DNA of 36,110 nt from contig QHPE01000163.1 of the NCBI GenBank assembly GCA_003218945.1, positions 1 through 36,110 on the forward strand. The letters run 5' to 3'. Positions 9,701 through 16,628 of this stretch are shown one piece after another (the stretch's first letter is position 1; each line of letters opens with the position of its first letter). The notes below the pieces were generated by a model. It made no database searches. It saw only the letters and a list, made by a program, of their open reading frames with translations, and had not been told where the DNA came from. The translations under genes and the position numbers were made by a program. The DNA is from Verrucomicrobiota bacterium (GTDB lineage Bacteria > Verrucomicrobiota > Verrucomicrobiia > Chthoniobacterales > UBA10450).

Positions 9701-9733
9701 GACGAATTTCTCTGGCCCAAACCGCGACGGTAA
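6716..9733 (+). CDS. putA: Bifunctional proline / glutamate-semialdehyde dehydrogenase
   Basis: 1005 residues. The proline dehydrogenase barrel (about 130-450) contains FINFDMESYA, RLVKGAYWD (near 293), YGMAGPIKRALVEMG and YCPIGELLPGMAYLVRRLLE, the FAD- and proline-binding elements. The aldehyde dehydrogenase domain (about 500-990) contains APWNFPIAI, KPSEQS, FTGSREVG, the general base Glu752 in CEMGGKN and the nucleophile Cys786 in QGQKCSA. It oxidises proline to glutamate via channelled P5C, using FAD and NAD. It lacks the N-terminal ribbon-helix-helix DNA-binding domain of E. coli PutA and the long C-terminal domain, so it is a catalytic-only form. No putP transporter is adjacent. The start at ATG 6716 lacks a clear Shine-Dalgarno. 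Confidence 0.95.
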   Translation: MRSLQSDIEQRGACIFELVDKHPERFFSKAGFYQRLMALSMHDERFKTQLFRFVAVLPSLRRSSEIIQHLEEYFSDGNDGFHPLVSLGVRVARLVPWMSAAVLRWNVSETARQFIAGRNPHDVIATLRKRRAQKIGFTVDVLGEAVVSEAEADEYAARYADLLDKLARETKDWTDPLGKSAEFFPVLNLSVKISALYSQMSPAAPADAIAHLCSKLRPLLRRARELGAFINFDMESYALKNTTLELFKTTLTEAEFKDWPHAGIAIQAYLRDSEHDLRDLIEWGRARGTRFAVRLVKGAYWDYETTKSGQNGSNPPVFLQKPESDANFEELTRVLFENEAIVTAAFGSHNIRSIAHAQAVADELRVDRSRFEFQLLYGMAGPIKRALVEMGYRVREYCPIGELLPGMAYLVRRLLENTSNEGFLRAKFAGNVPAKELLRDPKELIKAPVARIAGSNQKNGASLRAAAGDIFRNAPLVSFIYKDSQDKMESALREERKRLGEKHPLYIGGEKIWTDHLTPSVNPAEPTEIVGYGTEAGVDEAERAVKAARAAFEKWRWTPFEERAQLLERAADIMERRRYELSAVEVFEVGKPWSEADADIREAIDFCRFYAQQMRRLGRPKLTQQVPGEESYHHYWPRGVAFVIAPWNFPIAILCGMASAGIVTGNAVIMKPSEQSIICGAMLMQVFEEAGVPPGVLNFLSGHGSVVGAHLVDHKDVDLVAFTGSREVGLKIWESAGITRPGQRELKRVICEMGGKNAMIVDTDADLDETIMYSIYSAFGFQGQKCSALSRLILLEENYGRVMERLIPAAASLRIGNPEQPGIMVGPVIDEAAYRRILEYIEIGRKEATLAFQAKEVPPRGYFIPPTIFTDVKPHMRIAREEIFGPVLSVLKVRDLDEALEVANGTDYALTAGFFSRSPDNIERVKARLEAGNVYINRSCTGAIVGRHPFGGFKMSGSGTKAGGEDYLLHFLVPRVVTENTSRHGFAPEQSPEYGDEFLWPKPRR

Positions 9734-9754
9734 GCGCTCGAAACAGTCGCGCGA

Positions 9755-10048
9755 TCAATTGAGCGGCCGGCCTTTGCTGAGCAATTTCACAACCGTAAAG
9801 ATCATGTAGATCACCGGCCAGGCGGAAGTGAGAACAATGACCGCAAATACCGCCATTTCCCGCGCTCGTTCTCGCGCCGCTTCGAGACGGTATTCGCGTC
9901 CCAAATCGTAAAGATTCCTGAAGCGCGATCTATCTTCTCCGTCGGAAGGCCAGAAGGAGCCGTTCCATTGACCAAAACCGGAATGAAAAAAATAGTCCGT
10001 CTGCGGAAAGCGTCCCTTACCGCCCGTGGGAGGACTCCTCGGTTTCAT
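9755..10048 (-). CDS. Small single-helix membrane protein, unknown
   Basis: 97 residues from ATG 10048 (MKPRSPPTGGKGRF...). The frame is open upstream to 10186 but that part is AT-rich with no matching composition, so the internal ATG is preferred. The N-terminal half is polar and aromatic; a charged segment (REYRLEAARERARE) precedes one membrane helix near the C terminus (about residues 66-86, MAVFAVIVLTSAWPVIYMIF). Not recognised. It is convergent with putA, ending 21 bases from its stop, and divergent from the acyltransferase gene. Confidence 0.5.
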   Translation of the reverse strand: MKPRSPPTGGKGRFPQTDYFFHSGFGQWNGSFWPSDGEDRSRFRNLYDLGREYRLEAARERAREMAVFAVIVLTSAWPVIYMIFTVVKLLSKGRPLN

Positions 10049-10165
10049 AGACTCTGACCGACTAGTGAATTGGAACCAGCGAAACAATATCACGTTCAAA
10101 AAATCAATCAGCTTGAAAAAAAAGTTTTCGATTTCGAAAGAGATACGAAACACTGCAACGGCAAA

Positions 10166-11956
10166 ATGAAAACGGCCTTTTACCACGCCTGCAAACTACT
10201 GGTTAAACTGGTGTTTGGCTGCATCGCTCTGATCCGTGTAATCGGGCGCGAAAATCCAAATCGTTCCAGCGGATTTTTGCTGGCCTCGAATCACATCAGT
10301 CATTTCGATCCGTTTCTGATAGGGCTGGCGGTGCGACGCAAAATCGATTGGATGACCATGTCCGAATTCTTTCGAGCGCCTGCGCTCGGCTTCCTTCTGC
10401 GCTCGATTGACGCATTCCCAGCCGAGCGGGATCACGCGGATCTCAAAACGATTCGCACCGCAATCGAACGGCTGAAACACGGGCGGGTCGTCGGCATTTT
10501 CCCGGAGGGGGGGATTCGCGACGGGGCTCGCTCGCTGCTCCAAGGGGCACCGCTTCGGCCGGGCGCAGCAACGCTCGCGCAGATTGCTGGCGTCCCGATC
10601 GTACCGTGCGTGATCCTCGGAAGCGATCGTTTCTATTCAAAAAAACGATGGCTGCCGTTCCAGCGTCGGGTGCCGGTCTGGATCGCATTCGGTACACCAA
10701 TCTCACATTTTTCCGAGCTGCAAAAATGTCAGGCACGCGAACGCATCGAATCCGAACTGGCTGTCGCTTTCCAGCGTCTTTACGCCGAATTGCGCGAGAA
10801 CTTTCGCCTCACAACAGACGATCTGCCCCTTTCGCCTCAGGACCGGATGAAACCCCGCCGTCGTCCCGAGCGAAGTCGAGGGAGCTCGTTGCAAGACGCT
10901 AAACTCACGCCGCGGGATTCCTCGACTTCGCTTCGCTTCGCTCGGAATGACCTGTTACGGTGGGCGAGCGCAAAAACGGTCGATGCGCTCCTCTGCGGAT
11001 CGATCAATCTCTTACACAGGCGGCACCGGCTGAACGGACGCAGTCGCGCGGAGATGGAGCGCTACCTGATTAAGTACGAGCAGTTCTCGCCTCAGCAGTA
11101 TTATGTCGTCCCCCAAGCGCACACTCGTAATTGTGAACCCGATTCAAAACCGACGGTCGACAGCATACGTGAGTCACGTATGGCAACGCTGTCATGGCGC
11201 AGCCCCATTGAAACGGCCTTCGACGCAAACAACGTCGCACGCGCGGATTTTTTTCGATGGAATGCACGGAAATGGCGGGACGCGCCGACGATTCTTCTGT
11301 TGCACGCACTTATGTCCGCCAGTCCCACCGGCTATTACCGTTGGGCAGAGCGGTTCAACGAATTCGGCTGGAACGCTTGCTTCATGCATCTGCCGTACCA
11401 TTTTTCGCGTGTCCCGATTGGTTACCGGAATGGCGAACTAGCAATCACACCGGATCTCATTCGCAACGCGGAAGGTTTGCGTCAGGGCGTCATTGAGTTG
11501 CGGCAGGTAATGGATGCACTGCGGGCAGAGGGCTGCCACAAGTTCGGCATGCTAGCCACGAGCTATGGGGGATGGATTGGCGCGCTGCTGACGCTTGTCG
11601 AAAGCGACTTCCGATTTGTGGCGTTAATGTCGCCGATTGTAAACGTCGAGCACGCGATCTGGCAAAGCCCGGCTTCGCGTCGTGTTCGGCGCGAACTGCT
11701 CCAGGCAAACATCGAGCGTACTCTCGTTGCGCGACATTTTCATCTGAGCTCACCTTTGCATGGCCAGCCGGTATGCGATCCCGCCCGGATTCTGTTTGTT
11801 ACTGGCGAATTTGATACCATCGCTCCACCGGCAGAAATCGAGGCGATTCACCAAACGTGGCGAGGCTCGGAGCTGCTGCGCGTGCGGCAGGGCCACTTCG
11901 GTTATCGAATGATGCGAGAAACAATCGCCCGATTGAGAGAGCGCGGCGATCTGTAA
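10166..11956 (+). CDS. PlsC-type acyltransferase fused to alpha/beta hydrolase
   Basis: 596 residues from ATG 10166; the frame reaches back to a TTG at 10070 but that leader is A-rich and unlike coding. The first domain (about 1-225) has acyltransferase motif I NHISHFDP (His43, Asp48) and motif III FPEGGIRDG (Glu114), as in 1-acylglycerol-3-phosphate acyltransferases. The second (about 350-596) is an alpha/beta hydrolase with HALMSASP, nucleophile Ser466 in ATSYGGWIG, Asp550 in GEFDTIAPP and His577 in QGHFGYR, a full triad. Residues about 232-262 are encoded by a palindromic repeat lying exactly in frame, so the fusion may be recent or the two may have been separate genes. A lipid-remodelling role is inferred from the first domain only. 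Confidence 0.75.
   Translation: MKTAFYHACKLLVKLVFGCIALIRVIGRENPNRSSGFLLASNHISHFDPFLIGLAVRRKIDWMTMSEFFRAPALGFLLRSIDAFPAERDHADLKTIRTAIERLKHGRVVGIFPEGGIRDGARSLLQGAPLRPGAATLAQIAGVPIVPCVILGSDRFYSKKRWLPFQRRVPVWIAFGTPISHFSELQKCQARERIESELAVAFQRLYAELRENFRLTTDDLPLSPQDRMKPRRRPERSRGSSLQDAKLTPRDSSTSLRFARNDLLRWASAKTVDALLCGSINLLHRRHRLNGRSRAEMERYLIKYEQFSPQQYYVVPQAHTRNCEPDSKPTVDSIRESRMATLSWRSPIETAFDANNVARADFFRWNARKWRDAPTILLLHALMSASPTGYYRWAERFNEFGWNACFMHLPYHFSRVPIGYRNGELAITPDLIRNAEGLRQGVIELRQVMDALRAEGCHKFGMLATSYGGWIGALLTLVESDFRFVALMSPIVNVEHAIWQSPASRRVRRELLQANIERTLVARHFHLSSPLHGQPVCDPARILFVTGEFDTIAPPAEIEAIHQTWRGSELLRVRQGHFGYRMMRETIARLRERGDL
10860..10951. repeat. Palindromic repeat inside the acyltransferase-hydrolase frame
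   Basis: CCGAGCGAAGTCGAGG (10866-10881) is inverted against CCTCGACTTCG...CGCTCGG (10920-10945); the right arm has an extra CTTCG-type tandem (CTTCGCTTCGCTCGG). Repeats with these CGAAGTCGAGG arms are known as interspersed intergenic elements in many environmental bacteria. Here it is translated as a basic low-complexity linker (PERSRGSSLQD...SLRFARND) between two enzyme domains. Confidence 0.75.
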
Positions 11957-12001
11957 TGAAAGGAACCATGGGTTGGCAGCCGCCGATTTCATGCTCGACC
12001 G

Positions 12002-12022
12002 CTGGGAAGCCGTCGTTCCCAG
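12002..12022. terminator. Hairpin between convergent genes
   Basis: CTGGGAA (12002-12008) pairs with TTCCCAG (12016-12022) over a 7-base loop, in the 67-base gap between the converging acyltransferase-hydrolase and SGNH genes. There is no strong T tract on either side, so it is a plausible but weak bidirectional terminator. Confidence 0.45.
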
Positions 12023-12023
12023 G

Positions 12024-13034
12024 TTATTGAATTCCTAGAAACTCCAAACTCGGTTTCAGATCTCTACATGCGGCTTCGGCAAGCGCATTGTGGCCTTCGA
12101 CCGATGCATGCCAACCGTCGATTGGATGCAGTAGTTCCGTGCGACTTAGGTCTGCGGTCGCCAGCGCATCGGAATATCGCAGCTGAACCTGTTCAAGGAC
12201 AATTTCATGATTCAACTCTTCAACCATCGCATGCAGCTCTTGGTTCGCCATCGCTGCAAGCCGAATCAAATTGCGTCGATAACACGGATGAAAGGACACG
12301 AAATACTTGTAAGTCGTTTCCAAATAGGGATACAGCGTTCTATCCGATTCTCGTCGGCGCTCGGCTGACTCGCGGCCTTTGAAATAGGATTCGAAGTTGA
12401 TCAGCCCGTAAACGACAATGGCCACCCGATGTTGCTGAATACGCGCGCGCCTAAGCAACCTTCGCAACTCGCGGGCGTAATTTTGCCGAAACTCCTTGCT
12501 CAAGCGTTTTAATCGCTCCTCCGATCTCTCCAATTCATTTGGCGGACATCGCCATGCCCAATCGACATTGTTGTGCCCGATCGAGATCAAAATCAGATCC
12601 GGAAAGCGACGCGCCCGCAGCAACTCAGCGACTTGTGCCGAAAAATTGCGCGTCCCCAAGATCCGGCGAAAAAGACCTTGCCGCCCATGCTCATGATCCA
12701 CGAGCGCACCGACTCCGGCACATTCGATGGCCACGAAAGGCGTGATTGCCTCCAGTGCTTTTGAAACACTGTAAATGCCTGGAGCAGGATCGAGATCAAA
12801 AAACCAATTGTTCCGCCGGGGAGTGCGAGCACGCCAGAAAGTGCCCCACGGGGACGAGATGTAGATGTTCATACACACGCTGTCGCCAATCATCGCAATG
12901 TGTGGTAATCGCGCGACTAACTCGGCGCGAGTTATGTCGCCTTGTCGGTAGGCCAGATAATCAGAATGAAATCGTGACGCAGGCTCGGCAATTCGTTCCA
13001 TGAACTTCGGACTAACAAACGGAGCAGATTTCAC
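12024..13034 (-). CDS. SGNH/GDSL-type hydrolase
   Basis: 336 residues. Block I is IGDSVCMN with the presumed nucleophile Ser52; block III is SIGHNNVDW (Asn in GHNN); block V is PIDGWHASVEGHN with Asp306 and His309 as DxxH. These are the hallmarks of SGNH esterases/acylhydrolases. No signal peptide is evident, so it is likely cytoplasmic or peripheral. Many Arg residues lie in the middle (about 175-240). An internal ATG at residue 12 is an alternative start. It lies downstream of the LMF-like membrane protein gene on the same strand with a 113-base gap. The substrate is not evident; GDSL enzymes act on acyl esters of lipids and sugars. Confidence 0.75.
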   Translation of the reverse strand: MKSAPFVSPKFMERIAEPASRFHSDYLAYRQGDITRAELVARLPHIAMIGDSVCMNIYISSPWGTFWRARTPRRNNWFFDLDPAPGIYSVSKALEAITPFVAIECAGVGALVDHEHGRQGLFRRILGTRNFSAQVAELLRARRFPDLILISIGHNNVDWAWRCPPNELERSEERLKRLSKEFRQNYARELRRLLRRARIQQHRVAIVVYGLINFESYFKGRESAERRRESDRTLYPYLETTYKYFVSFHPCYRRNLIRLAAMANQELHAMVEELNHEIVLEQVQLRYSDALATADLSRTELLHPIDGWHASVEGHNALAEAACRDLKPSLEFLGIQ

Positions 13035-13147
13035 ATTCAGAGGCTATGTAACTCAGGCATGCTGGCTGAGGCCGTCAAACGACTTCCAGCCCCTGCATCT
13101 AGTGTGCTCAGGATTTCTGCAAAACGAGACAGCCAGATTTCGCCGTG

Positions 13148-14677
13148 TTAGTCATCCAGCCAACCCATTCTCTCAAGCAAGCGGCGAAACTGTTGATCGT
13201 CTGTCGAGATCGCGGGTAGCCATTCCCCGATCGGCTCACGCTTCCACCAGGCGTTCTCGCCAATTGGCGCAAATCGATAACGATAAAGTCGCGCCCGAAT
13301 GTAATGCGGCGGTGTGTCCGGAAAGGGATTCTTTGCAAGCAGCGACAGCGTGCCGGGGTCATTGTGCAGAAGTTTCCAAACAAAGTGAAGCGTCCACGGG
13401 TAATCGGCTGGTGAGGCCATCGCCGCGAACCAGATTTGCCAGTCGATTCGCGGTTGATACGGCGCGACGAATGGCGGACGGCGATTTGGATCGCCCGGCT
13501 TGGCTTTGAATTCGTACTCCTGCCATTTTGTGTCGCCGGTGATCAGGGGGTCCTCTGTTCCCTCGAAAATAATTTCATCGCGTTCGCGGCCCACGGTGCC
13601 GAACGCGCCGTAGGTGTTAACAAGGTCAACTGGATCGAATGAGTAATTCATCAGCTGCCGCCCTGAAACGAGATTGAGCACCGTCGGTATGCTGAGCCAG
13701 ATCACCATTATGGATAATGCGATAGCAACCGCGTTATTGATGCCCGACGGCTGTGAGTCTTGAGCCGCGCGTTCTGCGCGCCTTACGATCGCGCCCGGCA
13801 AAAAATGTCGAAGGAAAATATCATCGAAGCACGCTAGAAAGGGAACAATCGTGAGATAATTCAGAAATGAAAGATTGCCGCTGATGATCAGGAAAATCTG
13901 AAACGTAACCAGCAGCACGCCCGCGATGTGGCGCGCAGCTCGCGGTCCAAACGAAAACCAGGGCACGACCAGTTCAATCAAGTGATTCCAAGCCGTCTCG
14001 AGTTTCAGTAGCCAATGCGGCGAAAAATGCAGGTACCGGCTGATCGGACTGGGGATTGGCTGCGTCTCGTAGTGATAGTAAAGGCACGTGAGATCACGCC
14101 AGCAGGGATCGCCACGCAATTTGATCAGACCGGCACCAATCATGATGCGAAAACCGAGCCAACGGAAAAGCCAGATCACCAGAATCGGCGGCCTGCACTT
14201 CGGGAACGGCCGCGCGTCGAGCAGTGGACATAGAAAGATCGACAAGAAACCGGTCTCCAGCAGCTGGATTTCCCAGCCGTAGCCGTACCAAATCTGGCCG
14301 ATGTGAACGATCGACATGTACATGGCCCAAAGCACCCCTAGTAGGATTGCGTTCGCGTATCCACTGAGAACAACGACCGACAGCGCGAAGCCGACCCAGG
14401 AGAAAATCAACAAGGCGTTGTCCGAACTTCCAAACCAGAAGAGCGTCGGAATTCGCAGCATCCCGGCGCTTCGCGAGCCGAGTTGCGTTTGAACCACGTT
14501 TAGAAAATCCCTGGCAGGCGTCAACCCGTGCTCGCCAATCAAAGGGAGCAGTTGGTTTGCTGCGACCAAAAATGCGATTGCATAGACAAATCCAAGTAGT
14601 CGCAGAATGACAAAGCGGGTCAGCCAGTACGAATTTCCGACTGCGAAAAATCTTTCGAGAACCCGCTCGCCATTCAT
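13148..14677 (-). CDS. Lipase maturation factor-like membrane protein
   Basis: 509 residues with several membrane helices: about 20-42, 80-100, 108-128, 180-200, 245-290 and 325-345. Motifs seen in the LMF1/DUF1222 family are present: GEHGLTPARDFL near the N terminus, QIWYGYGWEIQLLETGFL, MIGAGLIKLRGDPCW with DLTCLYYHYETQPIP, and the C-terminal soluble part with PRIDWQIWFAA and PPHYIRARLYRYRF. In animals LMF1 assists lipase folding in the ER; the role of bacterial members is unknown. The neighbouring downstream SGNH hydrolase on the same strand makes a chaperone-hydrolase pairing conceivable, but that is inference. Confidence 0.85.
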   Translation of the reverse strand: MNGERVLERFFAVGNSYWLTRFVILRLLGFVYAIAFLVAANQLLPLIGEHGLTPARDFLNVVQTQLGSRSAGMLRIPTLFWFGSSDNALLIFSWVGFALSVVVLSGYANAILLGVLWAMYMSIVHIGQIWYGYGWEIQLLETGFLSIFLCPLLDARPFPKCRPPILVIWLFRWLGFRIMIGAGLIKLRGDPCWRDLTCLYYHYETQPIPSPISRYLHFSPHWLLKLETAWNHLIELVVPWFSFGPRAARHIAGVLLVTFQIFLIISGNLSFLNYLTIVPFLACFDDIFLRHFLPGAIVRRAERAAQDSQPSGINNAVAIALSIMVIWLSIPTVLNLVSGRQLMNYSFDPVDLVNTYGAFGTVGRERDEIIFEGTEDPLITGDTKWQEYEFKAKPGDPNRRPPFVAPYQPRIDWQIWFAAMASPADYPWTLHFVWKLLHNDPGTLSLLAKNPFPDTPPHYIRARLYRYRFAPIGENAWWKREPIGEWLPAISTDDQQFRRLLERMGWLDD

Positions 14678-14800
14678 GATACCGGAAACCGCTTACCAGC
14701 ACCTTGAGAGAGGTTCAACGCGCAAAGTGTCCTGGAGCGATCCGTTGGCATCTTCACACGTTGACACTCGGTGTGTTGAGATAAAGTTTTCCTCCCTTCT

Positions 14801-14851
14801 GCAAGGGTAACTCAGTGGTAGAGCAGCCCCGAAAGCTTTCGGGGTTGGTCG
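14801..14851 (+). repeat. tRNA-like 5' fragment with palindromic arm
   Basis: Bases 14801-14826 match the 5' 26 bases of the tRNA at 14891 at 24 of 26 positions (acceptor strand plus D arm). Then comes the perfect palindrome CCCCGAAAGCTTTCGGGG in place of the anticodon arm, followed by TTGGTCG as in the tRNA variable region. No T arm follows. Bases 14817-14851 form a direct repeat with 15210-15244 (33 of 35 identical). It is not a functional tRNA. Confidence 0.75.
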
Positions 14852-14890
14852 TGCTTCTTCTCGCTGCTAGGATTGCATGAAAAGGGAAAC

Positions 14891-14962
14891 GCCAGGGTAG
14901 CTCAGTGGTAGAGCAGGGGACTCATAAGCCCTTGGTCGGGAGTTCGAATCTCCCCCCTGGCA
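14891..14962 (+). tRNA. tRNA with CAU anticodon (Met or Ile2)
   Basis: A full cloverleaf can be drawn: acceptor GCCAGGG/CCCTGGC with discriminator A, D arm GCTC...GAGC, anticodon loop CTCATAA, T arm GGGAG-TTCGAAT-CTCCC. The CCA end is not encoded. The last anticodon-stem pair is A-G. CAU can be elongator Met or, after lysidine modification, Ile2; the CTTGGTCG variable-side sequence recalls Ile2 tRNAs but the call is not settled. An initiator is unlikely because the acceptor opens with a standard G-C pair. Confidence 0.9.
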
Positions 14963-14971
14963 GTTTTATGA

Positions 14972-15214
14972 ATGGCTTGGGTTTACATTCTAGGCGGCTC
15001 AAGCGGTCGCTATTACGTTGGATCGTGCGTCGATTTAGACGCGCGGTTCGCGCAGCATCTTCGCGGTCATACAGCAACAACCAAGCGTCTGGGAAAGAAG
15101 CTTGAGATCGTGGCGAAAAAGGAGATGCCAACACTCGCAGATGCACGACGAATTGAGCGGGAGCTGAAACGGAAGAAGAATCCGCTACTCGCAATCTATC
15201 ATTTACGGCGGTAG
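14972..15214 (+). CDS. GIY-YIG nuclease-domain protein next to tRNA
   Basis: 80 residues, only a GIY-YIG domain: WVYIL (GIY position), YYVGSC (YIG position), the catalytic-type Arg in DLDARFAQH, and a C-terminal [11 protein letters not shown] with the conserved Glu. The protein is very basic. The start ATG lies 9 bases after the tRNA 3' end with no Shine-Dalgarno between, so the message may be cut out of, or be read through from, the tRNA transcript. The TAG stop (15212-15214) belongs to the D arm of a partial tRNA copy. Members of this UPF0213-like group are common, often without known function; a link to homing or tRNA-site insertion is inference from this layout. Confidence 0.85.
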   Translation: MAWVYILGGSSGRYYVGSCVDLDARFAQHLRGHTATTKRLGKKLEIVAKKEMPTLADARRIERELKRKKNPLLAIYHLRR

Positions 15215-15268
15215 AGCAGTCCCGAAAGCCTTCGGGGTTGGTCGGGAGTTCGAAACTCCCCCCTGGCA
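15210..15268 (+). repeat. tRNA-like 3' fragment with palindromic arm
   Basis: Starts with D-arm sequence GGTAGAGCAG, then the hairpin CCCGAA-AGCC-TTCGGG instead of an anticodon arm, then 31 bases (TTGGTCGGGAGTT... to CCCTGGCA) identical to the tRNA at 14891 except one T-loop-side base. The 5' acceptor strand is missing. It shares a 35-base direct repeat with 14817-14851. It overlaps the end of the GIY-YIG gene by 5 bases. Confidence 0.8.
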
Positions 15269-15274
15269 CTCCTC

Positions 15275-16048
15275 CTACTTCTTCGGCCTTGCGATGTATG
15301 GCTCTAAATCCTTGTCGCGACCGCGGATCGCAGCCATGAAGCAGACGCCACTGTGTTCGGTCACAGCACCGGTCCAGCCCTCCTGATGAACATAGCGCCA
15401 GTCTGGGAACCGCATTACTGCTCCGGTTTTGCTATTCCTCTCGGCCGGAAACAGAAAGAACTGCATGCGTTTCTCAGCAACCCAGATTTGCGCGATACGC
15501 CGCGACTCGTCATCTTCAAAAACGCGGCAACCAATCGTGCCAAAATCAGCGAATTCTGCCGGGACGTCATAGTGCTCCAGGCCATATTTCATAAAAAACA
15601 AATCGCTTAATGTTCCTGCTTCAGCGTTTACCGGATCCAGCATCACCGGTCGCGTGGAAGCAGCGGTTCCCAACAATTTGCGAGCTGTCGCCGAGGCTGG
15701 GAAATCATTCAGGTGGCTGAGGAAATTAGACACAAACACTCCCGCAATGACCGCAACGGCAATGCTGATAGCGAGCACGGCGGGGTTGCGCATCATTTTT
15801 TTCCAAGTCCACCGCGAGGCCGGGACCAGGTCTTTCTCCGAAAACCACTCGGCAGACTCAGCCGGAATGGGAATCAGACGAACCACATGCGCGACAGCAC
15901 GATCGAAGTTTTGTTGGCTAATAAAATCGGCGGAGCCGTCAACACGGGATATTGCCGCGCGCATGGAACGCTCAACCGATTGATCCGCTCTGATAGGCGC
16001 ACAGTTCAAAAGAGCGCGTTGGCGCCGCATTAATGACAGCAATTTCAT
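15275..16048 (-). CDS. Membrane-anchored protein, probable anti-sigma partner
   Basis: 257 residues. The N-terminal 85 residues are cytoplasmic in character (MKLLSLMRRQRALLNCAPIR...), followed by one membrane helix (about 88-110, NPAVLAISIAVAVIAGVFVS) and an exported domain of about 145 residues containing FFMKYGLEHYDVP, IGCRVFEDDE, WTGAVTEHSGVCFMAAIRG. It begins 3 bases after the stop of the ECF-like sigma gene, which strongly suggests co-translation. Topology and position fit an anti-sigma factor, but the zinc-binding HxxxCxxC motif is absent, so that role is inferred from context. Confidence 0.65.
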   Translation of the reverse strand: MKLLSLMRRQRALLNCAPIRADQSVERSMRAAISRVDGSADFISQQNFDRAVAHVVRLIPIPAESAEWFSEKDLVPASRWTWKKMMRNPAVLAISIAVAVIAGVFVSNFLSHLNDFPASATARKLLGTAASTRPVMLDPVNAEAGTLSDLFFMKYGLEHYDVPAEFADFGTIGCRVFEDDESRRIAQIWVAEKRMQFFLFPAERNSKTGAVMRFPDWRYVHQEGWTGAVTEHSGVCFMAAIRGRDKDLEPYIARPKK

Positions 16049-16051
16049 GCG

Positions 16052-16528
16052 CTAGCCCGGTTGAGGAAATTTCGCGTCCAGCCACGCCTGCAATTGCCGG
16101 CGGCCCCTGGCAAGCAAGCGCGAAAGCTCGTTTAATTTCAGTTCGGCGAGATCGAGGATTTCTCGGTAGTCGAATTCATCCAGATAAAATAGCGCCAGAG
16201 CGCTCCGCTGCGGATCGGGTGCGGCCGAAATCCAAATCGCGAGTTGCACGGGATCGAGTTGTTCGATCTGCGATGCAGCCGCCGCACAGAGGTCGTGCTC
16301 GTCGATTTCGACCGCCTCTGGCTGCAAATCATTCTTCGTTGCTTCCAAGCAGCGCCAGCGCGCCTCGCGGAATAACCAGAAGGGTTCGCTGGGCAGCTCC
16401 CCGTGCGCAGCGCCCTGAGCTGCCTCGCGCAATGTGGCGTGAAAGACTTCCTGCGCCTTGCGCGAATCGCCCAGCATCAAGAAACAAAAGCGATAAAGTT
16501 GCGGAAGATTTTGTTTTCGATCCGGCAC
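16052..16528 (-). CDS. ECF-type RNA polymerase sigma factor
   Basis: 158 residues. The N-terminal part (about 5-65) has LPQLYRFCFLMLGDSRKAQEVFHATL, as in sigma region 2 with the DxxxAxEVxxxT pattern, and the FWLFREARWRCLEA helix. The C-terminal part (about 100-150) has LDPVQLAIWISAAPDPQRSALALFYLDEFDYREI followed by a helix-turn-helix segment LAELKLNELSRLLARGRRQL, region 4-like. The linker is typical in length. It heads a two-gene unit with the membrane protein downstream. Such pairs switch on an envelope-stress or signal-specific regulon; no target promoters were identified. Confidence 0.75.
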   Translation of the reverse strand: MPDRKQNLPQLYRFCFLMLGDSRKAQEVFHATLREAAQGAAHGELPSEPFWLFREARWRCLEATKNDLQPEAVEIDEHDLCAAAASQIEQLDPVQLAIWISAAPDPQRSALALFYLDEFDYREILDLAELKLNELSRLLARGRRQLQAWLDAKFPQPG

Positions 16529-16628
16529 GCCAGATGGTCCCCGAAAAAACTTCGCGCACTCTACGCGTGTCGGGTCACGCAGGCAATCCTGCCCGCGTGT
16601 ATTCGGTTCGTAAACGAGATTGCCTGCA

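Noticed and set aside
10070-10165. Upstream TTG start for the acyltransferase-hydrolase gene
   Set aside because: The leader is A-rich with no family similarity; ATG 10166 begins right at the hydrophobic start of the acyltransferase domain.
14761-14790. Promoter before the tRNA region (TTGACA ... ATAAAG)
   Set aside because: The -35 hexamer is perfect but the spacing to any -10-like hexamer is about 14 bases, too short to support.
14922-15269. Long minus-strand ORF across the tRNA and GIY-YIG gene
   Set aside because: Its recurring PGG-FELPT segments are translations of antisense tRNA sequence, a known artefact.
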